Of a stretch of DNA of 64,000 nucleotides, positions 10,520-21,149 are shown in pieces. The notes under the pieces were generated by a model that was given only the letters and a program-made list of their open reading frames with translations, was not told the DNA's origin and did no database searches. Source of the DNA: Phyllostachys edulis (lineage: Eukaryota > Streptophyta > Magnoliopsida > Poales > Poaceae); the NCBI GenBank assembly GCA_036346405.1, contig CM070548.1, forward strand, positions 56,479,866-56,543,865, given 5' to 3'. Numbering within the stretch: position 1 is the stretch's first letter; every line of letters begins with the position of its first letter. The position numbers were made by a program, and so were the translations under genes.

Positions 10520-12728
10520 TCAAACAATATTTGAATAGTTTATAACATTTAATTCATTCCTCAACTTGCAAAAGCGGTCTTCATCTAATGGTTTGATGAA
10601 AATATCGGCTAATTCGTCTTCAGTCCGAATGTGGCTAATTTCAATATCTCCCTTGCTCACATGATCTCTCAAGAAATGGTGTCGTATATCTATATGCTTG
10701 GTTCTTGAGTGTTTGACTGGATTATTGGCTATTTTCACGGTACTATCATTATCACATAATAGAGGTATTTTATCGAATTTAATTCCATAATCCATCAAAG
10801 TTTGCCTCATCCATAGCAATTGAGCACAACAACTACCCGCGGAAACATATTCAGCTTCGGCGGTGGATAAAGCTACAGAATTTTGTTTCTTGGATGACCA
10901 TGATACTAAGGATCTTCCTAAGAATTGATAACTACCCGAGGTGTTTTTTCTATCCACTTTACAACCCATATAATCGAAATCCAATTATCCAATTAAATCA
11001 AATTTTGCACCTTTGGAATACCATAAGCCAATACTAGAGGAGTGCTTTAAATATCTTAGAATTCTTTTTACGGCTACCAAATGGCATTCTTTTGGTGTTG
11101 CTTGAAAACATGTACACATGCAAACACTAAACATAATATCGGACATAGATACGGTAAGATAAAGCAAACTACCAACCACAGATCTATAAAGTTTTAAATC
11201 TACCGATTTACCTCCCTCATTAAGGTCGAGGTCGTTGGTTGCTATGGGAGTCTTGATGGGTTTTTCATCTTCCATGCCAAACCTTTTGATCAAATCTTTT
11301 GCGTGCCTTGTTTGGCTCATGAAGGTTCCTTCTTTGAGTTGCTTGATTTGAAGTCCAAGGAAATAGCTAAGTTATTTGATTATGGACATTTCAAATTCCC
11401 TAGACATCATATCATCAAACTCTTTGCACAAGTCTTGATTAGTAGACCCAAAAATGATATCCTCAACATAAATTTGGCATACAAAGAAATCATCATCTAA
11501 AACTTTAGTGAACAAGGTTGAATCATTTTTCCCAATTTTGAATCCTTTTGAAACTAGAAAATCTCTAAGGCATTCATACCATGCTCCAGGAGCTTGTTTA
11601 AGACCATAGAGCGCTTGGGAGAGTTTATAGACATGATTAGGATTCTTAGGATCTTCAAAACCGGGTGGTTGCTCAACAAATACAAGTTCGAATATTTTTC
11701 CCATTTCGAAAAGCACTTTTAATATCCATTTGAAATAATTTAATATCAATACATGATGCAAAAGCAAGTAATATCCTAATTAATTCAAGTCTAGCTATGG
11801 GAGCAAAAGTTTCACCGAAATCCAAACCTTCGACTTGAGACAATCCTTGAGCGACCAATCCCGCTTTGTTTCTCATAACCATTCTGCTTTCATCTTGCTT
11901 GTTTCTAAAGACCCATTTTCTACCGATTACATTGTGTTCCTTGGGCCTATCTACCAATGTCCAAACTTCATTCCGGATGAAGTTATTGAGTTTTTCATGC
12001 ATTGCATTCACCCAATCCAGATCATCGAGTGCTTCTTCTATATGCTTTGGCTCGACAGAAGAGACAAAAGAGTAATGTTCACAAAAAGAAGCAACACGAG
12101 ATCGAGTTTGAACACCCTTACTTACATCACCCAATATTTGATCTATTGGATGATCTTTTGCAATTGCATTATGGATTCTTGGTGGTAAGTTGGACGGTTG
12201 ATCATCTTCCTTGTTGTCATCTTCTTCAATTTGAATTTGACTTGTTGTGGAAGAGATAGGAGGTTCAACTTGAGTGGAAGACGATGGATCATTTGTATCT
12301 TCTTTTGGCTTGATATCTCTAATTTGCATGTTCTTCATAGCTTGTCTTAAAGCTTCATTTTCTACATCATCTAAATTCTCATGCTCTTCTTAAGAACCGT
12401 TAGTTTCATCAAATTGAACATCATATTTTTCTTCAACTAAACTGGAGTTTTGATTGAAGACCCGATAAGCTTTACTATTTGAAGAATATCTAAGCAAGAA
12501 ACTAACATTGCATCGACTTGCAAATTTTGAAAGACAAACACCCTTTTTAAAAATAGAACATTTGAAACCGAAGACACAAAAATAAGAAATGTTCGGTTTT
12601 CTTCCAACAAGAAGTTCATAAGAATTCTTTTTCAAAAGACGATGCAAATAAAGACGATTTATGGCATGACAAGCGGTAATAATTGCTTCTGCCCAAAAAC
12701 TATCGGAAGTATTATATTCATCAAGCAT
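10520..12728 (-). pseudogene. Reverse transcriptase and RNase H part of SIRE pol (decayed)
   Basis: From 12338 down: WVNAMHEKLNNFIRNEVW (RT N-terminus), KAGLVAQGLSQVEGLDFGETFAPIARLE, FQMDIKSAFRNG, VFVEQPPGFEDP, YGLKQAPGAWYE, then the polymerase box reads YVED instead of YVDD. RNase H has STAEAEYVSAGSCCAQLLWM and HSRTKHIDIRHHF, with the usual DELADIFIKPL tail. A frame change lies near 11700 and a stop at 10985. The 12390-12728 part holds the integrase C-terminal zone (MLDEYNTSDSFWAEAIITAC, INRLYLHRLLKKNSYELLVG). The altered YVDD box removes a catalytic aspartate, so the enzyme was dead even without the frameshifts. Confidence 0.88.
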
Positions 12729-12741
12729 TGTTCTAGCTATT

Positions 12742-13687
12742 TCAATTAATGTTTGATTTTTTTCTTTCTACAACTCCATTTTGCTCTAGAGTGTAGGTTG
12801 TGGAAAGTTCATGCTTTATTTCAAGTTCGTCACAAAAATCTTCAACTTTAGTGTTTTTGAACTTGGAACCATTATCACTATGGATTTTCTTAATTTTGAA
12901 ATCAAATTTATTTTTGAGCCCTTTTAGCAAAACTTTTGAAAATGCTGGAGGTTTCGGCTTTGCCATCTAGGAAGAATACCCATGTATATCTAGAGTAATC
13001 ATCCACAATGACTAAACAATAGCTATTACCCCTGATACTCTTATAGGTTGTTGACCTAAACAAATCCATATGTAAGAGTTCTAATGGTCTAGAAGTTGAC
13101 ATGATACTTTTGGAAGGATGAGAGTTAGCGATTTGTTTATCTACTTGACAAGCACTACAAAGTCCATTCTTCTCAAACTTCATATATTTCAAGCCAATGA
13201 CTAAATTATTTTTGAAAAGCTTTTTAAGTTGAATCATACCAACATGAGCTAGTCTTCTATGCCAAAGCCAACCCAAAGAGGTTTTTGCAATTAAACAAGT
13301 TTTCAAGCATGAATCATTTGAAGAAAAATCAACCAAATAAAGATTTTCAAATATAAATCCTTTGAAAACTAAACATTTATCCTTTTCATTTGAAATTGAA
13401 ACACCTTCATTAGAGAATGAACAAATCAAGCCAAAAACACATATTTGAGCAACGGATAACAAATTGAAATTTAGTGATTCAACTAAAGATACATTAGAAA
13501 TGGAAAGGTCATTTGAGATAGCAATTTTACCTAATCCTATTACCTTTTCTTTGCTATTATCACCAAATGTGATCTTGTCAATTTCTTTTTCATTCTCGAA
13601 TGTGCTAAATATTTTTCTACCGCCAGTCATATGTTGAGTGCATCCACTATCAAGCACCCAATGTTTTCCACTGGTCTTGTAGTTCAC
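12742..13687 (-). pseudogene. Protease and integrase part of SIRE pol (decayed)
   Basis: Protease: HWVLDSGCTQHMTGG with the catalytic DSG-type triplet. Integrase zinc domain: WLWHRRLAHVGMIQLKKLF followed by LCSACQVDKQIANSHPSK (the HHCC ligands are present). Catalytic core: LLHMDLFRS (first Asp), HSDNGSKFKN (second Asp) and LEQNGVVERK (Glu), so the D,D,E triad is intact. The frame shifts by one between 12966 and 12908, and again between 12742 and 12728. Upstream, 13690-14450 is a degraded linker with a broken second CCHC-like motif (KYCYKC then a stop) and KFVGTS, typical of the gag-protease junction in this lineage. Confidence 0.88.
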
Positions 13688-14453
13688 CTACAAAACAAGA
13701 ATTAAGTTCTTTTAGGTACCCAAATTTGTTTGGGTCCTTAGAGGTTAGTGACCAAGGTTTTATGCACCAAAATAGCATTCTTTTTAGCGTCTAAAATTGA
13801 AGTGCCAACAAATTTTGCAATAACTTTACCATCATTAGTTTTCTTAAGCATATAACATGAATCATATAAACTTACGGATGGAGTCTTACCAATAGGATAA
13901 GTTTGTTGCAAATGTCCTATTTCCTAGCACTTATAGCAATATTTACTATTTTGTTTAACAAACCTTGTGGGCTTGTTTACCAGTTTTTTATCCTTCTTGG
14001 GCACATACCCAAGTTCTTCCTTGTTGAATGAGTATCTTTGCTCACTCAATAGCTTATCAAGGGTTGCTTTACCCTTGAAGCATCTTTCTAAGCTCTTACT
14101 TAACTTGGTGACTTACTCTTTTAGCTCATGATTTTCAACAATGAGCAAATGATCACATGTATTAGCCATATTATCAACTGAATCAACTTTAGTACAACAT
14201 GGCATAGATAATAAGTCATCACATGATGTAGAAGAGCTAGACATAGATATAGCATTTGAAGCAACTACTACTCTAGGCATCTCATTCGTTAAATTGCAAG
14301 CAATTCTAACATCCGAATGAGATTTTTTTTAATATCTTTTAGAAAAAGAGAGTCATGAGCTTCCTTTAGCTCCTCATAAGAGTCTTTTAGAGAGATATGT
14401 TCTTTCTTCAAGACTTTAAATTTTGACATCTCTTTTCCAAGATATTCATTTAA

Positions 14454-15653
14454 TTATTCAAGCATATTCATTAATTCATCATATGAAGGTTCATAATCAT
14501 TAATGGATTTTACCTTATCTCCTTTTGCCATGAGGCAAGTAGGAGTGGAGAATAGCAACGACGCTTCCTTGATGGCGATGCTGACAAATCTTCTTTTCTT
14601 GGAGGACCCTTTATCATTGGAATCGTAGTCAGAATCCGAATACTCTTTATCGGAATCCCATTCTCCAATATGAGCTTTATTTTTGCCATCTTTGTAAAGC
14701 TTTTTGAAAAGCTTCTTCTTGCCGTTGTATTCTTTCTTCTTTGATGATTTGTCCTTGTCATCCTTGTTTGGGCAATTGGAGGCAATGTGCCCCTTCTCAT
14801 CCCACTTATAGCAAAGAATATTGCTATAGCGCTTGTTATCACTTGAGGATTGCTCTTTCTTGTTCTTGTCAAAGTTAAAGTTTCGATATGGGCATCTTCT
14901 CATAAATTTCTTCATTCTCCTCACAAGGAGAGCAAACTCTTCTTCGAAGTCTTCTTATTCATCCTCTTCATCACTTGATTCTGCTTTTGCCTTGAAAGCG
15001 GTAATCTTTTTTTTCGAGGAAGATGACTCCAAAAGCTCCTCCTTGTCTTTCTTGTACAACTCATTTGTTATGAGATTGCCTAAGAGTCCAGTTGACGTCA
15101 TTCTCGGCTACTCGGGAGAGTTGAGAAAAAGCGTAACCAACGTCTCGTACTTCTCCGGTAAGACCCTAAGCATTTTTCTCATAATATCAACATCGGTTAG
15201 TGACATGCTTAGGCCTTTGAGTTCATTTATAATGTTGTTGAGGCAATAGTATAGTTCATTTATATCCTCATGAGGCAACATTATAAAAGTCTCATACTTA
15301 ATCCAGAGCCTATGCAATTTGGCCTCTTTGACCATGGATGTTCCCTCATGGATTTTCGAGAGAGTGGTCCAAATATCATGAACGGTTTCCAAATTGCTCA
15401 CTCTATTGAACTCATCTGCGTTCAAAGCACTAAAGAGAGCATTCATAGCTTAAGCATCTAAATGAGCATTACGCCCCTCAAGTTCCGTGGGATGTAGTGG
15501 ATCAAGAGGCATAATGTAACCCTCATTTACGATTTTCCGTATGCTCAGACTCATGGCCTTTAAATAAATAGACATTCTAATTTTCCAACAAACATAATTT
15601 GAGCCATCAAATAACGGAGCCTTTCCTATAGCAATTCCCTCACTAGCCATCAT
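14454..15653 (-). pseudogene. gag of the SIRE element (decayed)
   Basis: ATG at 15651-15653 (MASEGIAIGKAPLFDGSNYVCW, copia gag start). The UBN2-type capsid segment follows (VHDIWTTLSKIHEGTSMVKE, LPHEDINELYYCLNNIINEL, MLRVLPEKYETLVT), then an acidic linker and a nucleocapsid motif that reads CYKWDEKGHIASNC: the second Cys of the CCHC knuckle has become Trp. All segments are in one frame but broken by stops at 15450-15452, 15108-15110, near 14960 and 14454-14456. Structural protein forming the virus-like particle in life; non-functional here. Confidence 0.87.
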
Positions 15654-15696
15654 TTTCTCTCTTAGATGGTTAAGTCTAAAACAATGAGAGACTAAG

Positions 15697-15708
15697 ATCT
15701 GGTACCAT
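15697..15708 (-). other. Degenerate primer binding site of the SIRE element
   Basis: The minus strand reads AAATGGTACCAGATCTTAG, against the usual TTGGTATCAGAGC of SIRE elements, directly after CACCCCGTCTAGTCGG, a phrase typical of the LTR end in this group. Two or three substitutions suggest an old copy. Confidence 0.65.
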
Positions 15709-16407
15709 TTCTAGAATCAAGGATAACCGACTAGACGGGGTGAATAGGAGGTTTTTAAAACTTTTACTCTAATTAATAACTTTAAGCAAGATAGTCCTAA
15801 CAAAGCTTCCTAGCACTAATAAGATGATAGAACTACTATGCTACTTAAGACAAATATGAACTAAAGTCAATACTAGATACAATTCTAGCTAAGCAAATCT
15901 TGCACAATAGAATTACTAAAAATGTAAATACGGAAAAGTAAAGACAAGAGTAAACCACAATGAAGACAATGGAGTTTTTTTCGTGGTATCAAAGACTTGT
16001 CGGTCTTCACTAGTCCACGTTGAGGAAGCTTAAACTAATCAAGCCGGCTCCACAAATTAAGCCTTCACCTCAATTTCACCAGTGGTTGTTCTTCCTTCGC
16101 TCTGGAGATAGCGAACACCGAACCACTCACAATTTAACACCGGGCCTCTTCACAATCTCTTTGAAGAGTTCACCGCGTGAACTCCCACCAAGTTGTCTAG
16201 GTGTTGGCAAACACCAAGAGTAAAGAGCCACAATCTTCGTTTGACGGCAGTCAAGTGTTAAGGATCAATCTAGAAAGAATGCACTTGAATTTTGCTCAAC
16301 AACCTCACAATGAATGCAACAAGTGTATATAAGGTGTGGAGAGAATGCTCTTAACTCAAGAATGTTAAATGAGAACTCTCGCTTCTATCCTTGAGCTGGT
16401 GGAGGGG

Positions 16408-16415
16408 TATTTATA
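16408..16415 (-). promoter_or_regulatory. TATA box of the SIRE LTR
   Basis: The minus strand reads GTATAAATACCCCTCCACC. A TATAAATACC box of this kind about 700 bp before the LTR end is standard for SIRE/Opie LTRs. Confidence 0.7.
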
Positions 16416-16470
16416 CCTCCCACAAACAAATACGACCGTTGGAGGCAAAACACAGAAGTTTTCATCACAA

Positions 16471-16801
16471 GCGGTAGTACCACCGTTCAATGGCCGGTAC
16501 TACCGCACTTCCTCCAGTTGCACAGTAATGGCTAGTGTAGGCACATTAACTGCCTCTGATCTAGCCGTTGAACGGTGGTTCTGCCAAAGGATTTGCAATC
16601 ATACCGCTACGCGGTAGTTCCGCCACAGAAGCTCTGGTACTACCGCCTTCCAAGGGAGCACTCAAGCTCCAAAAGATGTCACTCTGTAAAATACGTACCG
16701 CCAATAAGTTTTAGGTACGACCAGGTTGCGGTAGTACCGCACCACTATCCCGGTCATACCACTATGCGGTAGTACCACCAAATAACCGTCGGTACTACTG
16801 A
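16471..16801. repeat. Cluster of GGTAGTACC palindromic motifs (LTR U3)
   Basis: At least seven copies in both orientations: GCGGTAGTACCACC (16471), GCCGGTACTACCGC (16492), GCGGTAGTTCCGCC (16611), TGGTACTACCGCC (16634), GCGGTAGTACCGC (16728), GCGGTAGTACCACC (16763) and TCGGTACTACTG (16788). It lies upstream of the minus-strand TATA box. Confidence 0.75.
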
Positions 16802-17175
16802 CTTTCCTGAGAAATGAATAATTGGCTTTCAAAACAAACTCTAAGTGCACACATGATCCTAGATTGATCCAAAAGACACAAGAACATGCTATCAAGCTAC
16901 TAGTCATGATCCCTCTTAATAGTACAGTATTTAACCTAAAATCTGATCTTCCATCCTTTTCTCTTAAGACCGGTAAATACAAAAAGGATCCTAGACTACT
17001 TGTACCTTATCTTTGAACCATATTGATCTTCATGTTGACCTTTAGCATGCATCTCTAGGCTGTTATAATTATCACTAGGACTAAACCTTATAAACACTCA
17101 ATAAACATGTTAGTCCTATATTCACATATTGTCATTAATTACCAAAACAATTTTTTAGGGGCCTAGATGCTTTCA

Positions 17176-19230
17176 CTTGGTCACCTCCGCCAGTCTTCTC
17201 CCATGCTAGATGATCCATCGATGTGTCATTATCTCGCACGAATGACGAGACCGAAGCTCAGCGCGAAAAAGTCGTACGTCACGCCATTTTCTCACTACTC
17301 CTCTCACGCCAATCTCAGTCGCATTTAAGCCCCTCACCGTGTCACGAGCTCCTTAGCTCGCCATTCTCGCTTCCCGCACATAATCAAAGCATCTCGTGCT
17401 TTGCTTCGTCGGGAACAAGAGTGTCATTACCGACACCGGTGAGCAAGCTTCACACCACCATTTGCTCTACTCTAGGAACCCCCGTAGTTTGATCGCTCTG
17501 TCATCTTCTTAACCTCCGGAGCACACTTCGATTCGAAGCAACCAGAGCAAGGCAAGCACCCCCTTTGACCATGTTGATCCTACTATTTTAATTATTATAC
17601 TTCTGTTTGCAAAATCTATTATGCATGCGTGTATGTTTGCTTAAAATAGCTATATTTGCAGATAACGGTAGTTATAATCCTATTCAATGCATGATCGTCC
17701 TTGAAATATTGGTATCCTTACTATTGTCGTCAATAGGTTATGGTTTAGACAACGAATGACGTCGAATTGGGTTTTTCGAGTGCGAATATCACACAAATGC
17801 TTAGTTAGGCTCTAGATTTGCTGAAATTTGAAAATGGATGAAATGTTGAACATGAATTTGGAAGATTTTGAAATGATGGTACAGAGGGATTTACCTATGT
17901 TATTTTGTATAAAAATAAAAATAAAAAACTTAGTTTGTGACGCAGGCAAGTTATATTATATTCTGAGGAGTGTGATAGGTGTATCTCACAAGTAGATAGG
18001 GGAAGATCCTTGCTCGGGTCAATTAAGGACCGAACACCGGTATATCCGACCTAAGCGTAAGTGTACAATTACATGTACTGGTATGGGACGGTCTTAGCTA
18101 ATTAAGTCATCGAAAACTAGCCTTGCATATTGGTAGGCTGTAGTAGTACGAGCATGTGTCATTGCTCGAAGCGGCTCCCTTCACCACAGTGTTGGGAACA
18201 AAGCTTGCCAACACAACGGTGAATGCCTCACTGAGACGGGGGTGTACCCGAGTGAAGTGAAAGTGTTCATTCGTTGGGCTAGTGCAAGGTTAGGACTAGG
18301 TGATGTAAAGGCTTCGCTGCGTACTTTAGACTGCTTACTAAAGATTAGTGAGCGGTGGTATTAACGGATACCGAACAAACTAGAGAATTCATGTGCTGTG
18401 GGTAAAGTTGTACACCTCTGTAGAGTGTAAATCTATTTAAATAGCCGTGCTCGTGGTGATGAGCGTGCTACGTGTAGTATTGACAGGTATAGTCTTGGTT
18501 TTTACAAAAATGGTTCTTGTTAGAAAATGAGGGAATGGTTTTGGTTGTTGATATTTGAGTTGAGTGCCATGTCTATGGCTGAGAATAAGATGTTGATCAC
18601 AGCCTAGGATGGTTGCGGTTTGTTATTTATTCAAGTACTTACTCGTTGTTCAATATTTATTTAACTGCTCTTTAAAAATTTCATTACAAAGAACTATGTA
18701 TTGGTGTTGCAAATAAAAATTGCTTATTGCTGAAAATAACTTGTAGTATAGAGCCTCATCCCTTATTAGCCATGCATATATATAAACTTTGCTATACACT
18801 ACAAGTCTTGCTGAGTACGCAATGTACTCAATCTTGCTTAAATTGTTGTTCAGAGTTAGAAAACGAGTCTATGCTGGACGATGTGTTCTTTGTACCCGGT
18901 ACCAGAGGGTTCGGTGACAGGTCTTTATAGGACTTGTTTATTGTCGGTTGCCTGAGGGTTTGGATGGGCACACCGCTGGACCTTTTTGGTTTATTTACTA
19001 TGCTTTCTGCTATTTCATTCACTACTTCTGATACTTCAGCTTTTATTTGGCTGGGCAGCCCTTGTAATGTAAAGTTTATAATCGTTTAGGTTATGTACCA
19101 TATTTGTTTCATTTTGTATGTATGGATGGATGTGTATGCATCGTTGTGGATGTGTGTACTAGTCATTGATCATAGGACTAGTACGGTACACACACGAGCG
19201 CTTCGGGTATTCAAAGCTCGGGGTCCGACA
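17176..19230 (+). repeat. LTR copy A (gypsy, Tekay-like), 5' part cut off by the SIRE element
   Basis: Colinear with copies B (56080-60057) and C (23465-30734) from the GC-rich U3/R part through GAGCAAGGCAAGCACC, TATTATGCATGCGTGTATG, GGGTAAAGTTGTACACCTC and the terminal GGGGTCCGACA at 19230. No primer binding site follows, so it is a solo or 3' LTR. The SIRE LTR abuts its left side at 17175/17176; the missing 5' part is expected beyond the far end of the SIRE element, outside the window. No TATAAAA box is visible in the retained part. Confidence 0.72.
19156..19184 (+). promoter_or_regulatory. Inverted repeat near the end of LTR copy A
   Basis: GTACTAG (19156-19162) and CTAGTAC (19178-19184), 15-nt spacer, 46 nt before the LTR end. 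Compared with Tekay-1 and Tekay-2 (GAACTAG/CTAGTTC) the second base pair is changed on both sides, so pairing is kept. Confidence 0.58.
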
Positions 19231-20950
19231 GTTTTTGGTGCACACTTCTTTGTGGAGGAGCAATGTTGGATCTTTTTTTTTGTTGTGTCTATTCTTTACT
19301 GGAGGAGCAATTTCATATTAGATTTCTCTTTACATTGTTTAGCAGAGATTTGTTCACAATCAGAAACTGACTGGTCGGTCACCCTGTTGTACTCTTACTG
19401 TGTCCTCTTTCATGGATATCAACGAATCATTTTCCCCCATTGGAGTGCATATATTGAAGAGTGTATCTTGTTATAAATTTATCGTACTTTAAGTTATTCC
19501 ATGAGTAATTCACTTCCAGTTCAAGAAAGCAAATTGCTTTTGCTTTTGCGTGTTTTTTTTCAATGTGTTGCTATACTAAAACAATCAAAACTTACTCTTT
19601 CAATATAGCTTGTCATGACTATAAAATTGCACATTGACATTGTAATGCTTGTTCTCCATAATTTTTTCAAGTTTCTTGGATTATGTAACTAGCAACTTAC
19701 TGATCTGATTGATGGCGTGTGTAATGTAGGCTTTATTTTATATATAAAAAAATCACTTTCCCCACCTATATGTAAAAATTCTAGAGCCTGTTGCACTGCA
19801 CATCTACTGCAACGTTCATATACCAAGAAGCAACAGTCCTAACTCATAAGAGTCCTTGGAATTACTTTGGTTTGGGCTTCCAAGTTCATGTTTTGTTTGT
19901 AGTTAAGCATTAGGATATGTGCTTAGTCCTTGAGATCTTAATAATTTTGGAGGTTTTGAATTTGCCATGAAACTGGTGCTCATTGTGTTCTAAGTTCAGA
20001 CTTTTGTGTGTACTGACCTTTTCAGGATCTTGATTGCCATTGTTCACTTTCCTAATATTCTTCTGTTATCGACATTTCATATGCACAATTGGAAGATTTC
20101 AATCTGTGCTCTCTGTTTGTACTGAATGCTGATTACTTCTATCCTTATTTTCAAATCAACATGATAACAAAAGCCGTTTGACTGTGTTCGTGAACCTCGA
20201 TCATGTATGATTTCAATTTTAGTCAGGTTGTATGACAGTAATTTATGATTGTAACTTGCCATGTCAGGTTATTTTCTGAACATAACTATTATTCTGAATG
20301 AACAAAGATGGAGAAGCAATTCTATCGCATGTATCCAGAATCTGTATTGCAAATGTTCATGCTCTCAACAACATAATCTCATTGATAACCACATTGAGGC
20401 CCATGCTTCCATTCACATTCATACAACAAAACATAGTTCATACAACCAGGTAATGCAAACTTTGCCAGGGTTGAATTGCAAACTATGGAAATTACGCAGT
20501 AGTTCAGTGAAAATGTGTTTATTGTCATCTGAAACAAGAGCCCATGCGTTCAATTCTCAAAGAACGAACCAGTCTAACATCTGCAACAGCAAATGGATAC
20601 AAAATATTGCTTTTGCAGCTATCAATTTGAGATTCGTGATCGTAAGAATGGCCTCAAAACAGACGAAGCATCAGTTTACTACAAACTTGCTTTTCCAATA
20701 GTAGAACAACATCATCTTTCACCGAACCCCCAAACTCTAGGTAAGCTTCATTTACCATGCCTACTTCCTTTCATGTAAGAAAAGCTACACATATAAACAA
20801 AACACTACTAATCCGTTGAGCCATTTGCCCTCCCGAATGTAAACTGACGCATCTACAACATTCTGCCACTGCACAGCTTCCGTCGGTCATTGTTCCAGTG
20901 ATGTCTACTTACACCAATGCAGCACGGTGTGTATGGACCGGTAAATTAGG
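19231..20950. other. Unassigned AT-rich DNA
   Basis: No transposon termini, domain-bearing ORF or RNA gene found. A 146-codon plus-strand ORF at 20261-20701 has no recognisable motif and ordinary codon bias for random AT-rich DNA. If the exon at 20951-21149 is genuine, the DNA just below 20950 would be its 3' untranslated region. Confidence 0.4.
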
Positions 20951-21149
20951 TCATTCGAATTGGTCATATGAACCAGTGGAAGGGTTGCCGAAAATCTGAT
21001 CGCAGCGAGCCCTCTGAGCATTCCCGCCATCTGAGCTGCTGCGGGCCATGTTTGGGAGAATGTTGTTCCCAAGATCACCATCCAAGCTCATCTGTTGTGC
21101 TTCTTGAGGCGACAAGATCCTAATGCACCTCTCGTAGTTGAAAAACTCC
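20951..21149 (-). CDS. Orphan terminal exon of an unrecognised protein-coding gene
   Basis: On the minus strand an acceptor-like TATACAG precedes an open stretch of 199 nt (one leftover nucleotide plus 65 codons) ending in TGA at 20951-20953. The peptide begins EFFNYERCIRILSPQEAQQM and continues through SLDGDLGNNILPN and ARSSSDGG to end in FGNPSTGSYDQFE. Its composition is well balanced and protein-like, and base composition is higher in GC than the surroundings. No upstream exon is visible between 21150 and 21230, where the DNA turns into low-complexity GC-rich sequence. This is therefore either a captured or truncated gene fragment, or the last exon of a gene whose other exons lie beyond an inserted element. 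I do not recognise the family. Confidence 0.5.

Larger units (their letters stand above)
7921..17175 (-). mobile_element. SIRE/Maximus-type Ty1/copia element, minus strand, 3' end beyond the window
   Basis: Reading on the minus strand: LTR (17175 to about 15709), degenerate Met-type primer site, gag, protease, integrase, reverse transcriptase, RNase H (15653-10520), a long spacer, an extra ORF (9590-8220), then purine tracts containing GATGCCAAAGGGGGAGAA and a 3' untranslated tail. This gene order, the AAGCATCTAGGCCCCT LTR start and the GATGCCAAAGGGGGAG tract are typical of SIRE/Opie-like elements of grasses. The element is broken at 7921 by Tekay-1; its missing 3' end and 3' LTR should lie upstream of the Tekay-1 5' LTR, outside the window. 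Many stops and at least four frame changes show it is dead. Confidence 0.88.
15709..17175 (-). repeat. 5' LTR of the SIRE element
   Basis: Begins (minus strand) TGAAAGCATCTAGGCCCC at 17175 and runs to the primer site, about 1.47 kb. It carries a cluster of GGTAGTACC palindromes (16471-16801) just upstream of a TATA box at 16415-16408, in the order expected for U3 enhancer then core promoter. The 3' LTR copy is not in the window. The adjoining 5 bp (17176-17180, CTTGG) should be repeated at the other end of the element. Confidence 0.82.

Noticed and set aside
20261..20701. 146-codon plus-strand ORF
   Set aside because: No recognisable motif and opposite in strand to the credible exon next to it.
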